Part shown: positions 50,284-61,735 of the stretch, one piece after another
Numbering within the stretch: the first letter of the stretch is position 1
How the letters are laid out: each line of letters begins with the position of its first letter
Assembly: GCF_905475345.1 (NCBI RefSeq)
Contig: NC_066591.1
Span: 6,416,001-6,480,000, forward strand
Length of the DNA: 64,000 nucleotides
Source of the DNA: Vespula vulgaris
Lineage: Eukaryota > Arthropoda > Insecta > Hymenoptera > Vespidae
Reading direction: 5' to 3'
The notes under the pieces: model-generated
Told to the model about the DNA's origin: nothing
Database searches by the model: none
Seen by the model: only the letters and a program-made list of their open reading frames with translations
Program-made: the position numbers and the translations under genes

Positions 50284-51997
50284 TTAATTATCTATATCAT
50301 ATGGTTTGAATTGTGTTCTAATCTTTTTTGCTAATTCACTTTCTTCATTCTTATCCAATTGACAATCTCTCCAATCTGATCTATGATTAACATCTAATAT
50401 TCTATCACATGCCAATACTTCTCTACCAAAGTGTAATGGAAAATCCTTCTTAATTCTATAGTACAATGATTGCCCATCAGGTAACTCTACATAAAAGTAC
50501 AGAATACCAGGTTTTGCAATTTGTTGTAAGTCTGTGTGATGTGGAAGTTCATCAATTTTGAAATTATTACATTCTGCTATTTCCTGTTCAACATAAAAAT
50601 TTACTTTAGATAAAATCAAAATTACTATATAATAAGAACAATAATAATATACCTCAAACATTTCTTTAACTACAGATGATTGATTTTTGTGAATTGGAAC
50701 AGCTTGTAATTGACAGTGAGATGTTTTATAATTTCTCTCAAAAAATACTGGTACTCGATTTTTACTTGCAAAATACTTTGTTATTGCCTCTTTATATAGT
50801 TTCATTTCTTTTAAAATATTTGGTGGTAAAACTGATAAACTCTGATGATGTGTTATCGGCGAAATTAACATATGGTCTTCAACCAATCCACCTCTAGCAA
50901 GTGCTACATAAACTTCTGTACCAACAGCAATTACTAAGTGCTTAGATACTTCAGGACTAGATAAACAAAACCAACATTTTGTTTGATCAAATTCTGTCTT
51001 AAGCTTCTTGTAAGAATAATCTGAATTTTTCGAACGTTTGTTAGATTTAAATTCCATGTCATAAAAAAATTGTGTAGTTTTTGTTTCCACTGGTTCATCA
51101 TGTAACAGGTGTTTTGAATAAGGACTAGATGTTTCATCTGTTGTTTTCATAACTAATTCAGATAATCTTATTCTGTCTATAGGAGTCAAGTTCAAAGCAT
51201 ACAGCCATTTCTTCTTTTCATTGTTTCCTACCGATCCAAGAGCAATAAATCTAGTTGCAATTTCAATACCACTTTTATCTTGACTATGATTTCTAAGGAA
51301 ACAATTAATTTTTTATTAATAGAATTCTATTATTATTGTAATTTTATTCAAAACTAATCCAATTATTTATATATTATACTCACCTATAAGGTGGTCTTTC
51401 ATAATGAATATTTTCTAATGCTGAAATATGATATCTTGGCTTTATTTGAGCAGCCAACCAAGCTATTAATTCAGATCCTTGAAATTTGATATCAGGTTTA
51501 TTTGGATCTAAATCGGTAATGCCTTTAGGCCATGGTGAGGATAATAATATATCTATTCCTCGAAAACTTGGTTGACCTTTCAAACAAGAATTCTTTATGG
51601 ATATAACATCATTCTTTTGGAAACAGATTGCTTTGGATTCAGTTGTATTATTTTCAATGCCACTAATATATGCAATTTTTAATCCTGATGTTGCAATATA
51701 TAAACCTCTTCTACCAAGGTAAGTTAAATTTTGACAAATTTCATATCCATCTATATCAGGGTAATATTGTAAATCTGTTTCCCTATTTGGGCCAATAATA
51801 TACGTTGGAACAGAAATATTTTTCATACCATTTTTGTATGGTTCAAGCTCTATATTATTTTCACCAAAGAAGTTTCCGACACATAATAAAAAGTCGAATG
51901 GTCCATTTTTTTTGTTAATATTTTCAACTTTCGTAAATAGAAATTTAAAATGTCCTTCTACATCACCACAGCTAAGTATCTTTTGTTTATCTGTCAT
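50284..51997 (-). CDS. CWF19L1: CWF19-like protein 1
   Basis: Exons 51997-51384, 51292-50653 and 50583-50284, giving 517 residues (human 538). The N-terminal metallophosphoesterase-like region starts MTDKQKILSCGDVEGHF and includes LLCVGNFFG and ILLSSPWPKGI. The CwfJ C-terminal domain 1 has CWFCLSSPEVSKHLVIAVG, ARGGLVEDHMLISPITHHQS and HCQLQAVPI (HIT-like). The CwfJ domain 2 carries FPLHFGREVLA and RSDWRDCQL. The family is related to yeast Drn1, which assists lariat debranching; loss of human CWF19L1 causes a recessive ataxia. Intron phases are 2 and 0. The minus strand also stays open into the second intron, but the conserved sequence resumes only at EIAECNNF. Confidence 0.95.
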
Positions 51998-52636
51998 TTC
52001 TTACAATTCAGAAATATTATTTACTTTTATGGTATATATTTAAGATATCATCGTCGTAATTTTTCTTAACAGATTAAAGTGCTGGCTTTATTACAATGTT
52101 CACAATAAAAAATATAGGTTATATGCAAGACATAGACTAAAAAGTATCTATAACCACTAATTCTTCACGATGAGAATTCTCTCTCTATGCCGAATTTCTC
52201 TTTTTATAAGTTGTCCTTATCCCTCTGTGCTTATCCTATGGCCAAGTATCATTATTTATAATAATATTCATGTATGTAAAGTAGACATGGTGCCAATGTA
52301 CTCAACTACTGATTTGGCGGTTGAAATTCGAATGTATTCTATTTAAACAATAACTTGATTTAAATAATACTACATTTATTTAAATATTACGTAACTATTA
52401 ATAAACTTGAAATATAAAATAATCTTAAATTGATGTTTCATTAGATGTAAATTTTAAACTAGATGAAGACGTACTAACCGATTATGTAAACAACAAACAT
52501 ATGGATGACTTTGATAGTTATTTTATCAGTTTTCTGTTAAATTCTAATCAGTCATCGTTAACTATAACTGATAAATAAAATTGTAATATTCAAAAGTAAC
52601 AACCGCCACGTAACATAATTAATATCACTTTTAATG

Positions 52637-52683
<47 letters not shown>

Positions 52684-53261
52684 TTCATATAGCATGCATT
52701 TAATCGCAAGTAATATCAAGTTAATAGCTGCATTTAAAAGTAATTTTTAATTAACAGAACTACTGCATCTTGCCAATGTCCCTCTTAGGTATAGATTCAA
52801 TTCAACTGATTGTGAAATCCACAAATAAAAACACTGTGATTGGTCGAGCACTGAGCTAATAAAAAAATTATGTTTTAGCGATTATCGCGATTATAGCGCC
52901 GTCACGCCATATTCATGCAGAACTCTTGCTCTGTATTTTATACCATATTACACTATATAATATAAAATCAATCAACGTCATAATTTTAATAACGGCTGAA
53001 TGCAATAAGTCTGACATTTTTATCTTTTTTAGCAAATTTCCATGTTGTATCTTCTCATAATTTTTGTAAAAAATGTTATTACAAATAGAATAAGAATTTG
53101 TAATAAAACATATCGATAAAAAATTGTATCGTATTATAAACGCTTCCGGATGTATATTATACGGTTATGATGCATCGTTAAAATTGTACTTTAGTGTGAT
53201 CTGTATTGACATTATGCATTAACTACCGTTTCATTAAATTATTATACTTTATATAAAAAAA
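51998..53261. promoter_or_regulatory. Divergent promoter region between CWF19L1 and the RhoGEF gene
   Basis: 1.26 kb, AT-rich, with a 40-bp AT run (52639-52678). A short GC-containing patch at about 52870-52925 (ttagcgattatcgcgattatag then cgccgtcacgccat) stands out and may be core promoter sequence of the plus-strand gene. Confidence 0.45.
52639..52678. repeat. (AT)n microsatellite
   Basis: About 20 AT units between the two divergent genes. Confidence 0.95.
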
Positions 53262-55489
53262 ATGGGAGATGACTGCAACGTAACAATAAAAGAGACATTC
53301 CAAGAACCTCGAAAAAGATTTTGGCTGGTAAGAGTTTGTTATATAAATAATAGTTTTCTGAATGTTTGTTGACATAACCTTCGATATTGTTGAGAATGAT
53401 AACACAGTCATTGATATGATGCAAGTATGATTTTATCAGTTTAAATATCGCTCTAGAGATCTTGTATTTTTATAGATAACTTCAGTTCGCTGAAATGCAT
53501 AGAAAAGGATTTTATACTATTTGTAATTATTCAGAATGTCTTATTGTTTATTTAGTTTTACTACAATACTTGTAATTATTCATTTTAATTCATTTATCAG
53601 TTATTCATTTATAACTTGATGATTCTATAATGAATCATTAAAATATTTTATAAATAATTTTTAATATTTTATTATAGAGATCAAGAAAACGACCAAAGAG
53701 TGATGTGGTCAGTGTTAACTCCATGGATATATCTATAGAATCAGATGCTGGAAAAAAGAAAAAACGACGCAGAATTACAGAAGTAGCCAGTAGTATATTT
53801 TCTTCTAGCACTTTGAGTATAAAAGTTGGAAACACTCTTCATAGATCATTTAGCATTCAACAAAATACAGATGATTTTTCATTTACTGATGAAGATGCAC
53901 ATACTAATACAATAAAAAAAAAGTAAATAGAATTTTGCTATTTAATCTTGTTAAATATTATATTTCTTATGTATCATATAAATTATATTCTTAAGCATTA
54001 TCTATCTGAAACTTTTATAGACGGAGAAACAGTTCAAGTGGTACAAATAATTTTACACTTAGAAGTTGGTTGCTAGATATAGCAAATGCAAATATTAGAG
54101 AGACATTAAATAGCACTTTAGGTCAAAAAGAAGTAAAAAGACAAGAGGCTATTTATGAATTATGTTGTGGAGAAAACTTACTTCTTGATGAACTTACCAT
54201 TCTTCGTGATCATTATTATGAACCATTGATATCTAGTAATATATTCAGTCCAGAAGAAATACGTACACTTTTTAGCGACCTTACAAATCTTATTGAAATT
54301 CACAGTAATTTACGAGATGAATTAATCAATCTACGAGATTGTTCAGGATTTACAGATAATGTAGGTGCTACAATATTCAATTGGGTTAGTATTTTAATAT
54401 AATTTATATTATTCTTTTTTATCAAATAAAAAATTATAAACATACATATTTCCTATATTAAATTACACAAAAAAGTTATTAATAATATGAGTGAATAATA
54501 AAATCTGCATTTACAATTGTTACAGCTACCAAAATTAACAGAACCTTATTTAGAAAGATGTAGAACACAAGTATGGGCAAGACATTTACTTGAAGAAAAG
54601 AAAGCAACTAATAAACGTTTTCAGGTATTTTTAAAAAGAAGATTAGGATCACCTCATTCTCTTGACTTATGGGCTTATTTAGATGTACCACGATCAAGAA
54701 TAGTTAAATATCCTTTGTTAATAAAGGAAATATTAAGACATACTACTGTTGATCATTCAGATCAAATTCCTTTAAAGGAATCAATTAATAAACTCACAGA
54801 ATTACTTCAGAACATTGATAAAGCTATGGGAAAAGCTGAATGTAAATTAGCTCAAACAAAAATCAATATAAAAAATGAATATGATTTAACTGAATGTATC
54901 AATAATGCTACAGAATTGATTACAGAAGGACAATTAAAAGACCCAAGAGGAATGGTAAGCTAATTCCATACAATATAAATTAAATCTGCAAAACTGTATA
55001 TATTCTATATATAAAGAAATAAATTGTAATTTTCATATTTTACCTTTATAAAAAAAAGCGATTCTAATCGTACTAATTACATTTCAGAAACTTCATTGCT
55101 TTCTTTTCGATACGTGTTTTGCTATGACACGCTCTACAAGACGTATACCTAAGAAATATAATCTATCTTCTCCTGTTATACCAAGAGAGCAAATATCATT
55201 ATATGCTGAACAGAAGAATTGTACAGATTTTGGCTTCAAAATAGGTGATTACTTTCTCGTATCAGAAGATAAACATGGTAAACGGCATTGGACTGATGCA
55301 TGCAATAAAATTATTAATTCTTTAAATACTAAAGAAAATAATGGAAGTGAAAATAAACCGAATTTAATACTGCCAACACCTAATCGGTCTATACGAAAAT
55401 CAGGAAATAGTACATATGAAAACTTTACCTTTTCCTTAAAAAAAAATATTTTAAAACAAAAACAAAATAGCATTTCTTTTGATAAATAA
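53262..55489 (+). CDS. Rho guanine nucleotide exchange factor, NET1/ARHGEF3 type
   Basis: Exons 53262-53327, 53678-53922, 54021-54384, 54526-54954 and 55088-55489, giving 501 residues with all phases consistent. The N-terminus is basic (KRPKSDVVSVNS; GKKKKRRRITEVASS), suggesting nuclear localisation as in NET1. The DH domain runs from about residue 130 (VKRQEAIYELCCGENLLLDE) through HSNLRDELINLRD, KKATNKRFQVFLKRRLGS, LDLWAYLDVPRSRIVKYPLL and KEILRHT. A PH domain follows (LITEGQLKDPRGM-KLHCFLFDTCFAMTR to HWTDACNKI). The PRSRLVKYPLLLREILRHT block is typical of NET1 and ARHGEF3, activators of RhoA. Which of the two this insect gene represents cannot be said. Convergent with METTL3. Confidence 0.9.
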
Positions 55490-56060
55490 TATAAAATTAT
55501 AACTACAATTGCACACTACATACAAATAAGTCTTTTACAATTATTTTATTTTAATACAAGTAATTGTTTTTATGTAATTTTAATGTGTACTTTAAACACT
55601 TGTATAATAGTATTAAATGTATATTTACATGGAAAATACTGCTACAAGTACTTATATTAGTACTTATAATTTTTCAATTCAAACTGATGTATGTATTTTA
55701 TATTAAATTACTTGTGAATTGTTTTGTGATAGAATCATTCCACTATTCTGTATTAATATAATATTAATTATGATTATAAACATGTAATAATTAGATGTTT
55801 ATTTAATATAGATAAACAAATATTTATTTAAGACAAAAAAAATTTAGATTATTTATAATTAATTATTAAAATCTCCTAAATTTCTTTATTATATATATAT
55901 ATATATAAATATTTCAAAACTATTTTATATTATAAATAATATAGAATAAGATATGTACATGTTTTTATAAGAATATATGTACAATTATATATTTTTGTAC
56001 TTCTGTAAAGAGTAGTAAGGAAAACTATGAAATTGTTCATTTTTGAATGCATAATTGATT
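55490..56060. other. Convergent 3' ends of RhoGEF and METTL3
   Basis: 570 bp, about 80% A+T, with no coding signal. TTTATT at 55885-55890 is AATAAA on the minus strand and could serve METTL3. Confidence 0.5.
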
Positions 56061-57997
56061 TTAAGATTTTGTAGGTTTCATTGAATTTCCATCAGGATAA
56101 CGTTTTTTAAAAGCTTTAATCAATTGTGGATCAATCAAATGTACTCCATCTACTTGATTACCAAGTGTGATCCAATTAGGTTGTACATTGTGTGGACGAC
56201 CAAATAATTCAATTTTTCTTGTCCCAGGACTCATGCGTTCAATGATACCATAAATTTCATCTGGTTTGTGACTAGTTGCACGAACTTCTGCTACAATAAC
56301 ATCACTATCTAATCCTCTATTAATACGTGGATTTCCTTTCATACCCACTAAACAATGTTCTTTTCCATGATTCAACCAATGACCTGTTCTTCCAGTCCTT
56401 ATGATTCTTTGTAATTGATTTGTTTTTACCCAAATAATTTCATCAACTCTTTCATAACCCCATAATTGAAGACATTCTCTACCTAATTCCATTGCTCTTC
56501 CTGTTACCCATAAAAATAAAAGCCCTTCATCTTGAAGTGCAGGTATTCCTAATTGTCTCATTTCATCATCCGACATTGTACCATATGGTAATTCCATATG
56601 AATATCCCATGGTGGATCAGCCATAATAACAGCAAATTTGCCGAGAACCGTCATATCTAGATATCGTAAATCACATTGTATCCATTGTGGTGGATAAAGA
56701 GTTAACTCACTACCTACACTACTTGCACAACTAGTGCTACTACCATTTTTATTATCAACGTTTAATGTCTTATTAATTGTAGTATTGTTAATACTATCAG
56801 AATCATTTGGTTCTTTTGTTTGTGCAGTAGGGCCATCTACTTCATAATGGACATATCTATAAAATATATGCAATATAAATTACAAAAACTTTGAAGTGAA
56901 TATGATAAACATTAAAACCATGTTTATAAAATTTATAAAAAAATATATACATATATAAATAAATGTAGAATGAGTTCTTACTTGCACGTATCCATATGAA
57001 AACAAGTATTGAGAAAACTACAATCACCTAATGATTCATCTGTGTGACTTTGTATAATTTTTTTGAAATGTAATTTTTTACATTTTTCTGCAAAGCCTGG
57101 CCCACCATTTAATTTGGCACAATCTACTCTTGTTCCATGTGGACAGAATTCCATAACTTGTGCACCGCCTTGAGAACGAAATCGCTCAGCTAATGATTTT
57201 TCTTTAGATGTTTGTTTTGACAGAAGATCCAAGATTTGCTCTCCTACTTTTTTACTTTCTTTTTCTCTTATTGTGGGCATTGAGATTAGTGACATTATAT
57301 CTTCTGTATTTTTTTTATCTATTTTCATCTGTTTCTCTGAAGGTATATAATCATTTAATTCAGATGCGGATGTCTCTGCACTCTCGGGATTTTCTGTATC
57401 ATCAGATTGAGAGAGACATGATGATTGTGATTCTGCGACAGAGAGAACTGTATATCCAAAAACTTCATTTTCTGTGACTTCTTTAATTCTAAAATAACAT
57501 TTATAGACATAACTTGCAATTACTACTGATAAAATGTATTCAAAAAAGATGATACAAAAACTCACTAACTTAATAATATCTTGTGCAGCTAACTTCTCTA
57601 AAATTTTATGAATATCCGAGGAAGACACATCAGCATTAAGATTTTTACGAAGTTGATCTATTATTTCTGCAGATGTAATTGGCAGATTTGGTAAAGATTC
57701 GTGCAATATACAAAGAATATCCCTTTCATATTCATTATGGTCAGATTTTATTAAAGATGTATTGGAATCTAAAGAACAAAATTATATTTTGAAAATATAT
57801 CTATATACTGTTGTAATAAAGAAAAAGAAGATAAATTTTTTACCACCAGGAAGAGGTGAATCAGCGGTTGAGGTAGATGGTATGGAGGAAGTAAGAGTAA
57901 ATAATTCATGTCTCTCTCTTTTCCGTTTTTGCAATTTTTCACGCAAACTGTTCCTTTTGATTTTAATTGCTTGTATTTCTTCAAAAGCATCTGACAT
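56061..57997 (-). CDS. Mettl3: METTL3, catalytic subunit of the mRNA N6-adenosine methyltransferase
   Basis: Exons 57997-57844, 57768-57570, 57488-56982 and 56856-56061, giving 551 residues (human 580). The N-terminus is a basic helix (MSDAFEEIQAIKIKRNSLRE). Two CCCH-type zinc fingers lie in EFCPHGTRVDCAKL to CKKLHF and GDCSFLNTCFHMDTCKYVHY. The methyltransferase domain has the catalytic DPPW (MADPPWDIHMELPYG), the interface helix EIIWVKTNQLQRIIRTGRTG, and the cofactor-binding ELFGRPHNVQPNWITLGNQ. METTL3 pairs with METTL14 in the nucleus to write m6A. The second-exon donor was set to GTTAGT at 57569 because only that choice (phase 2) joins in frame to IKEVTENEV. Promoter region shares an element with COMMD10. 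Confidence 0.97.
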
Positions 57998-59240
57998 TTT
58001 TCATTCGAAAATTCTAAATATATAATATAATAAATTTTCATTTTAATAATTTACTTATACTATATATTGTATTGTATACAAACTATACAAATATATATAA
58101 AGATATATATGAAGTGATATACTTACTGAAAATATATTAAAGTTTAAAAACTTGCATTAAAATAAGATGTTTACTTTAATATTAAGTATATTTTATCCAT
58201 ATAGGTACGAAAATATTGTAACAGTTCTTAATGTTTATGGTTATCGATGTTATATACGGAATACTTAATCTAATGTATTTGTTACTTATTATAACATATT
58301 GATATAACGCATACTAATAATTTTTTATCAACAAAATATTGTTTAAAAATTAACAAATTAACAGAATACCGCATTCAGGCAATTCATCACCATTCGCTCG
58401 AAGCGTATGTGACTTTAGCGACAGGTATGGACAAAATATGAACTACAAGTGCACGCGGAGAACACTCACCGTATTGCCTATTACATCAATTTATAAATTG
58501 ATCAGCTTATATCCCGTTGTGCACATAATATAACGATCAAGTTAATTTGAGTTAGAATAGATAATACTAGTAGGGTGTAAACACATACTTCTAATTCTCT
58601 CACATTTATATCTTTCTTTAATGATAGTGTGCATGTGTAGTAACCTGTGATAAATACGATACTAAACATTTATTTCATAATATAAATGCATAAAGGATAA
58701 TAAATAAAATATACTTAACATTTACTTAATTAAAATCAAATGAATCAAACTAAAATTTAAAATCAAATAAAATCTCAATCACGTTCAATGCCTTTTGGAG
58801 AAAAGCGTGAAAAATTGATAGTACTACGAGATCTATTTATCTCGATTCGCACGCAATTCCATTGATATTCTAAAACAAAAAAATAAAAAAAAAAGATCAT
58901 TAAATTGTTACCATAAGAAAGAATTGTAGAAATTATTTAACAAATGTTTAAAATAAAAATTCGCACTAAGATGATGAAGTTCGTTTATGTTGAAGAACGA
59001 ATTCGCATTCAAAATTTAATTATCTTGAAATATTAAAGTAAAATTACTTTATATTTAACGTACATTCTGAACTATGTAATATTTAAACAAATATACTATT
59101 AAAAATAGTAATTTGTTATATTCAAATTTATTTGTCTGTGGAAATATGACTAATAATTTAAAATGTAATCAATTTAACGTTTAATTGAACTTAGACAAAC
59201 GAGAGATATTATAAAAATATAGAAATATGCAGCCATTCGC
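57998..59240. other. Upstream region of METTL3
   Basis: AT-rich with no coding exon seen. It contains copy 2 of the dispersed element (58406-58515). Other sequence is low complexity. Confidence 0.5.
58406..58515. repeat. Dispersed element, copy 2 (upstream of METTL3)
   Basis: Partner of the element at 48241-48355, same orientation (41 of 48 leading bases identical, then weaker similarity). It lies about 410 bp upstream of the METTL3 start codon. Confidence 0.7.
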
Positions 59241-59241
59241 C

Positions 59242-59400
59242 CGGTAATACTTGCGTTTTATAATTATATGTATAATTTAGTTACAGATTTTAAATATAAT
59301 TAAGACATAGATTACGATAATTCGCAAGTATTACCGACCCAGGTCCCACCGCGTGGAGGTAGCTGCATCTGAGGACCCACGGGCTAAAGACTCTACTTTT
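59242..59400. other. Candidate structured element: 14-bp inverted repeat plus GC-rich island
   Basis: CGGTAATACTTGCG (59242-59255) and its exact reverse complement (59323-59336) flank 67 bp of AT-rich sequence. Directly after it comes a 57-bp GC-rich stretch (59336-59392) that can form small hairpins (CCAC-cgc-GTGG), followed by TTTT at 59397. Surrounding sequence is about 80% A+T. It might be a non-coding RNA, a small inverted-repeat transposon next to conserved DNA, or a fragment of a larger element. I do not recognise the family. Confidence 0.4.
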
Positions 59401-59679
59401 AATATAAATTATTTTGGAAGCTATTATATAAAATCATTATTATGACATATTCAATAATAATTATTATAATTTTAGAAAATTATAATTATAATTGGAAAAA
59501 AGAAACAAAATCAATCGCGAAACGAATCAAAAATTTTTTTCTAATCGATCATGACTAGATGAAAACTTATGAATTCGTTTGATATCGACCTACCTACCCG
59601 GTTAAGAATAGAGCCCTTTATGGAATTCTATTCCCATTAAACTAATGTGAAACCTTGCTGCACACGATGCTGACATCCT

Positions 59680-60195
59680 ATGAACATAAAAAATCTAAAC
59701 CATATATTTAAACAAGAAGCAATCGAAGGAATATACGAATTTCATATGATAAAGTAGCGGTCACCTGTGAACATAAAATGTCAAAAACATTTAATAATTA
59801 AACAGGTAGCAATCAAAATAATATGCGAATTTCATATTTCCTATAATAAATCATCATTTATAATCACCTGTGAATATAAAACATCAAAAATATTTTATAA
59901 TTAAACAAGTAGCAACCGAAATAATGTGCGAATTTTACTTAAATTTGCATTGTGCTCTTTACGGTCACCTGTGAACATAAAACATTAAAAACATTTGGTA
60001 ATTAAACAAGAAGTAATCGAAATAATGTGCGAATTTTATATAATAAATTCGCATTCTGCTGTTCACAGTCACCTGTGAACATAAAGTATTAAAAATATTT
60101 TATAATTAGACAAGAAACAATCAAAATCAATATGCATATTTTATATAATAAACAAATAACCTGTGGACATAAGAAATTTATGATTTTATTACTTT
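59680..60195. repeat. Tandem repeat, about 100 bp x 5
   Basis: Units begin near 59680 (degenerate), 59762, 59865, 59966, 60070 and 60162 (partial). Each starts CACCTGTGAACATAAAAC-like, followed by ...aattaaacaagtagcaa... and ...aataatgtgcgaatttta.... Read on the minus strand, each unit start is TTTTATGTTCACAG|GTG, which looks like a 3' splice site. Confidence 0.85.
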
Positions 60196-60279
60196 CTAAA
60201 AATAAAACATATTAAACTAAGAAGTATTTTATACACATATACATGCATACATACACTTTCTCACAAACGAAAAGAACAA

Positions 60280-60424
60280 CCAACGAAGAGGAAACTTGAA
60301 TCTTGCAAATTTGGATATTTCCCGAAACAGAAACTAAGTATGTTTAATTCACCAACGAAGAGTGGAATCGAATCTTACCAATTTGGATGATATTTCCTGA
60401 AACAGAAATTAACTATGTTTAGTT
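60280..60424. repeat. Tandem duplication, about 72 bp x 2
   Basis: Two copies starting CCAACGAAGAG at 60280 and 60352, sharing aatttggat, atttcc.gaaacagaaa and tatgttta segments. Confidence 0.8.
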
Positions 60425-61019
60425 CGAATTTATTGAATATTTCAATTTTTTATTTTTTATAATTTCAATTCTTCATTCGTCATCTATATCTCATTAGATT
60501 ATCTTCCCACATTATTATTTTACATTGATTTCTTGTTAACCCAAGCACCTGGAAAACCTGAAACACAAATTTTGCATGATGAATTCATAATCTTTCATAA
60601 TTCATAATTTATTTTTACGTCATATACTATGATAATATGACAAATCTTGAAAAATTATTTTCAACACTGTTGTTAATACCCACTGATATATAAAAGGATA
60701 TTTTACAATATTTAATCTTGAAACATGAAAACGACACCTCTCTGTAACAGAAAACTATATAAAAAGGCATGTGTGGAAAGACAAAATTTTTATTTACAAT
60801 CTATGGGCAAATATTTTCATAATTTTGATAATTTAATAATTAAAAAATTATATACGTATATATTTCGCCATAGATTGTAATGCTGAAATAAAAGAAAAAA
60901 AATGTATTAAAATGGCCATAAAATTGGCACTGAATATATCGAATTCTCGATGCATTAGTAAACATGTTTTACATTTAAATAAAAATATGAACTTATGAGT
61001 GCATGTTATGTACAAATAT

Positions 61020-61112
61020 ATAGAAATACATAAAAATATATAGAAATATATAGAAATATATAGAAATATATAGAAATATATAGAATAATATAGAAATATA
61101 TAGAACCACATA
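61020..61112. repeat. Short tandem repeat (unit atatagaaat)
   Basis: About eight units of a 10-bp A/T/G motif with small variations. Confidence 0.85.
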
Positions 61113-61735
61113 TAAAGATATAAAGATATAATTGCTTAATAAATTATCAATTGTTTACTACAATTAAGACACATAATGTAAATCATTCAAGATACGTTAT
61201 GGAAAAAAAGGAAAAGAATTGTGAATATTTCACAATATTTAAAAATTATATCGCGTTAAAAAAAGGAAAAGAAAAAAAGGGAAAAAAAAGTAAAAGTATA
61301 CTGCACCTTGTGTCGTATTATAAAATGCATACACAATTTTATATACCGCCATAAACATATCCATAACGAGATCAGATCTATATTTAACCAATAGATTACA
61401 TGTATTTTATATTATTACGTTTATACTAACGCGAAGTATGCAGTTACATTGTGTCTGATGTACGTATTAAATCGTTTATATGTAAGACACTTTTTATCTA
61501 TTAAATTAAAAAAAATATAGTAATACAATTTCACAATTTTAAAATCATGTAGTTTGTATATATGTATGAAATAGTAATAAAATATGAAATCTGAAAAAGG
61601 AAAATACGATCATATATAAAAATATTACACAAATATTACAGGCAAAATAGTTTTAATACATTCTTGCTTATTATTCTTATGAATTATTTTTATCGCCACT
61701 GCTTGTTTTAACAGATCCTAACTTTCTTAACTACA

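Noticed and set aside
50588..50652. Open continuation of CWF19L1 through its second intron (VYYYCSYYIV...)
   Set aside because: The intron happens to be open in frame, but good GT/AG sites flank it and the family sequence resumes exactly at the acceptor.
59680..60195. Regular repeats that might suggest a CRISPR array
   Set aside because: The units are about 100 bp, continuous and diverged with no unique spacers, in a eukaryotic genome; an ordinary tandem repeat.
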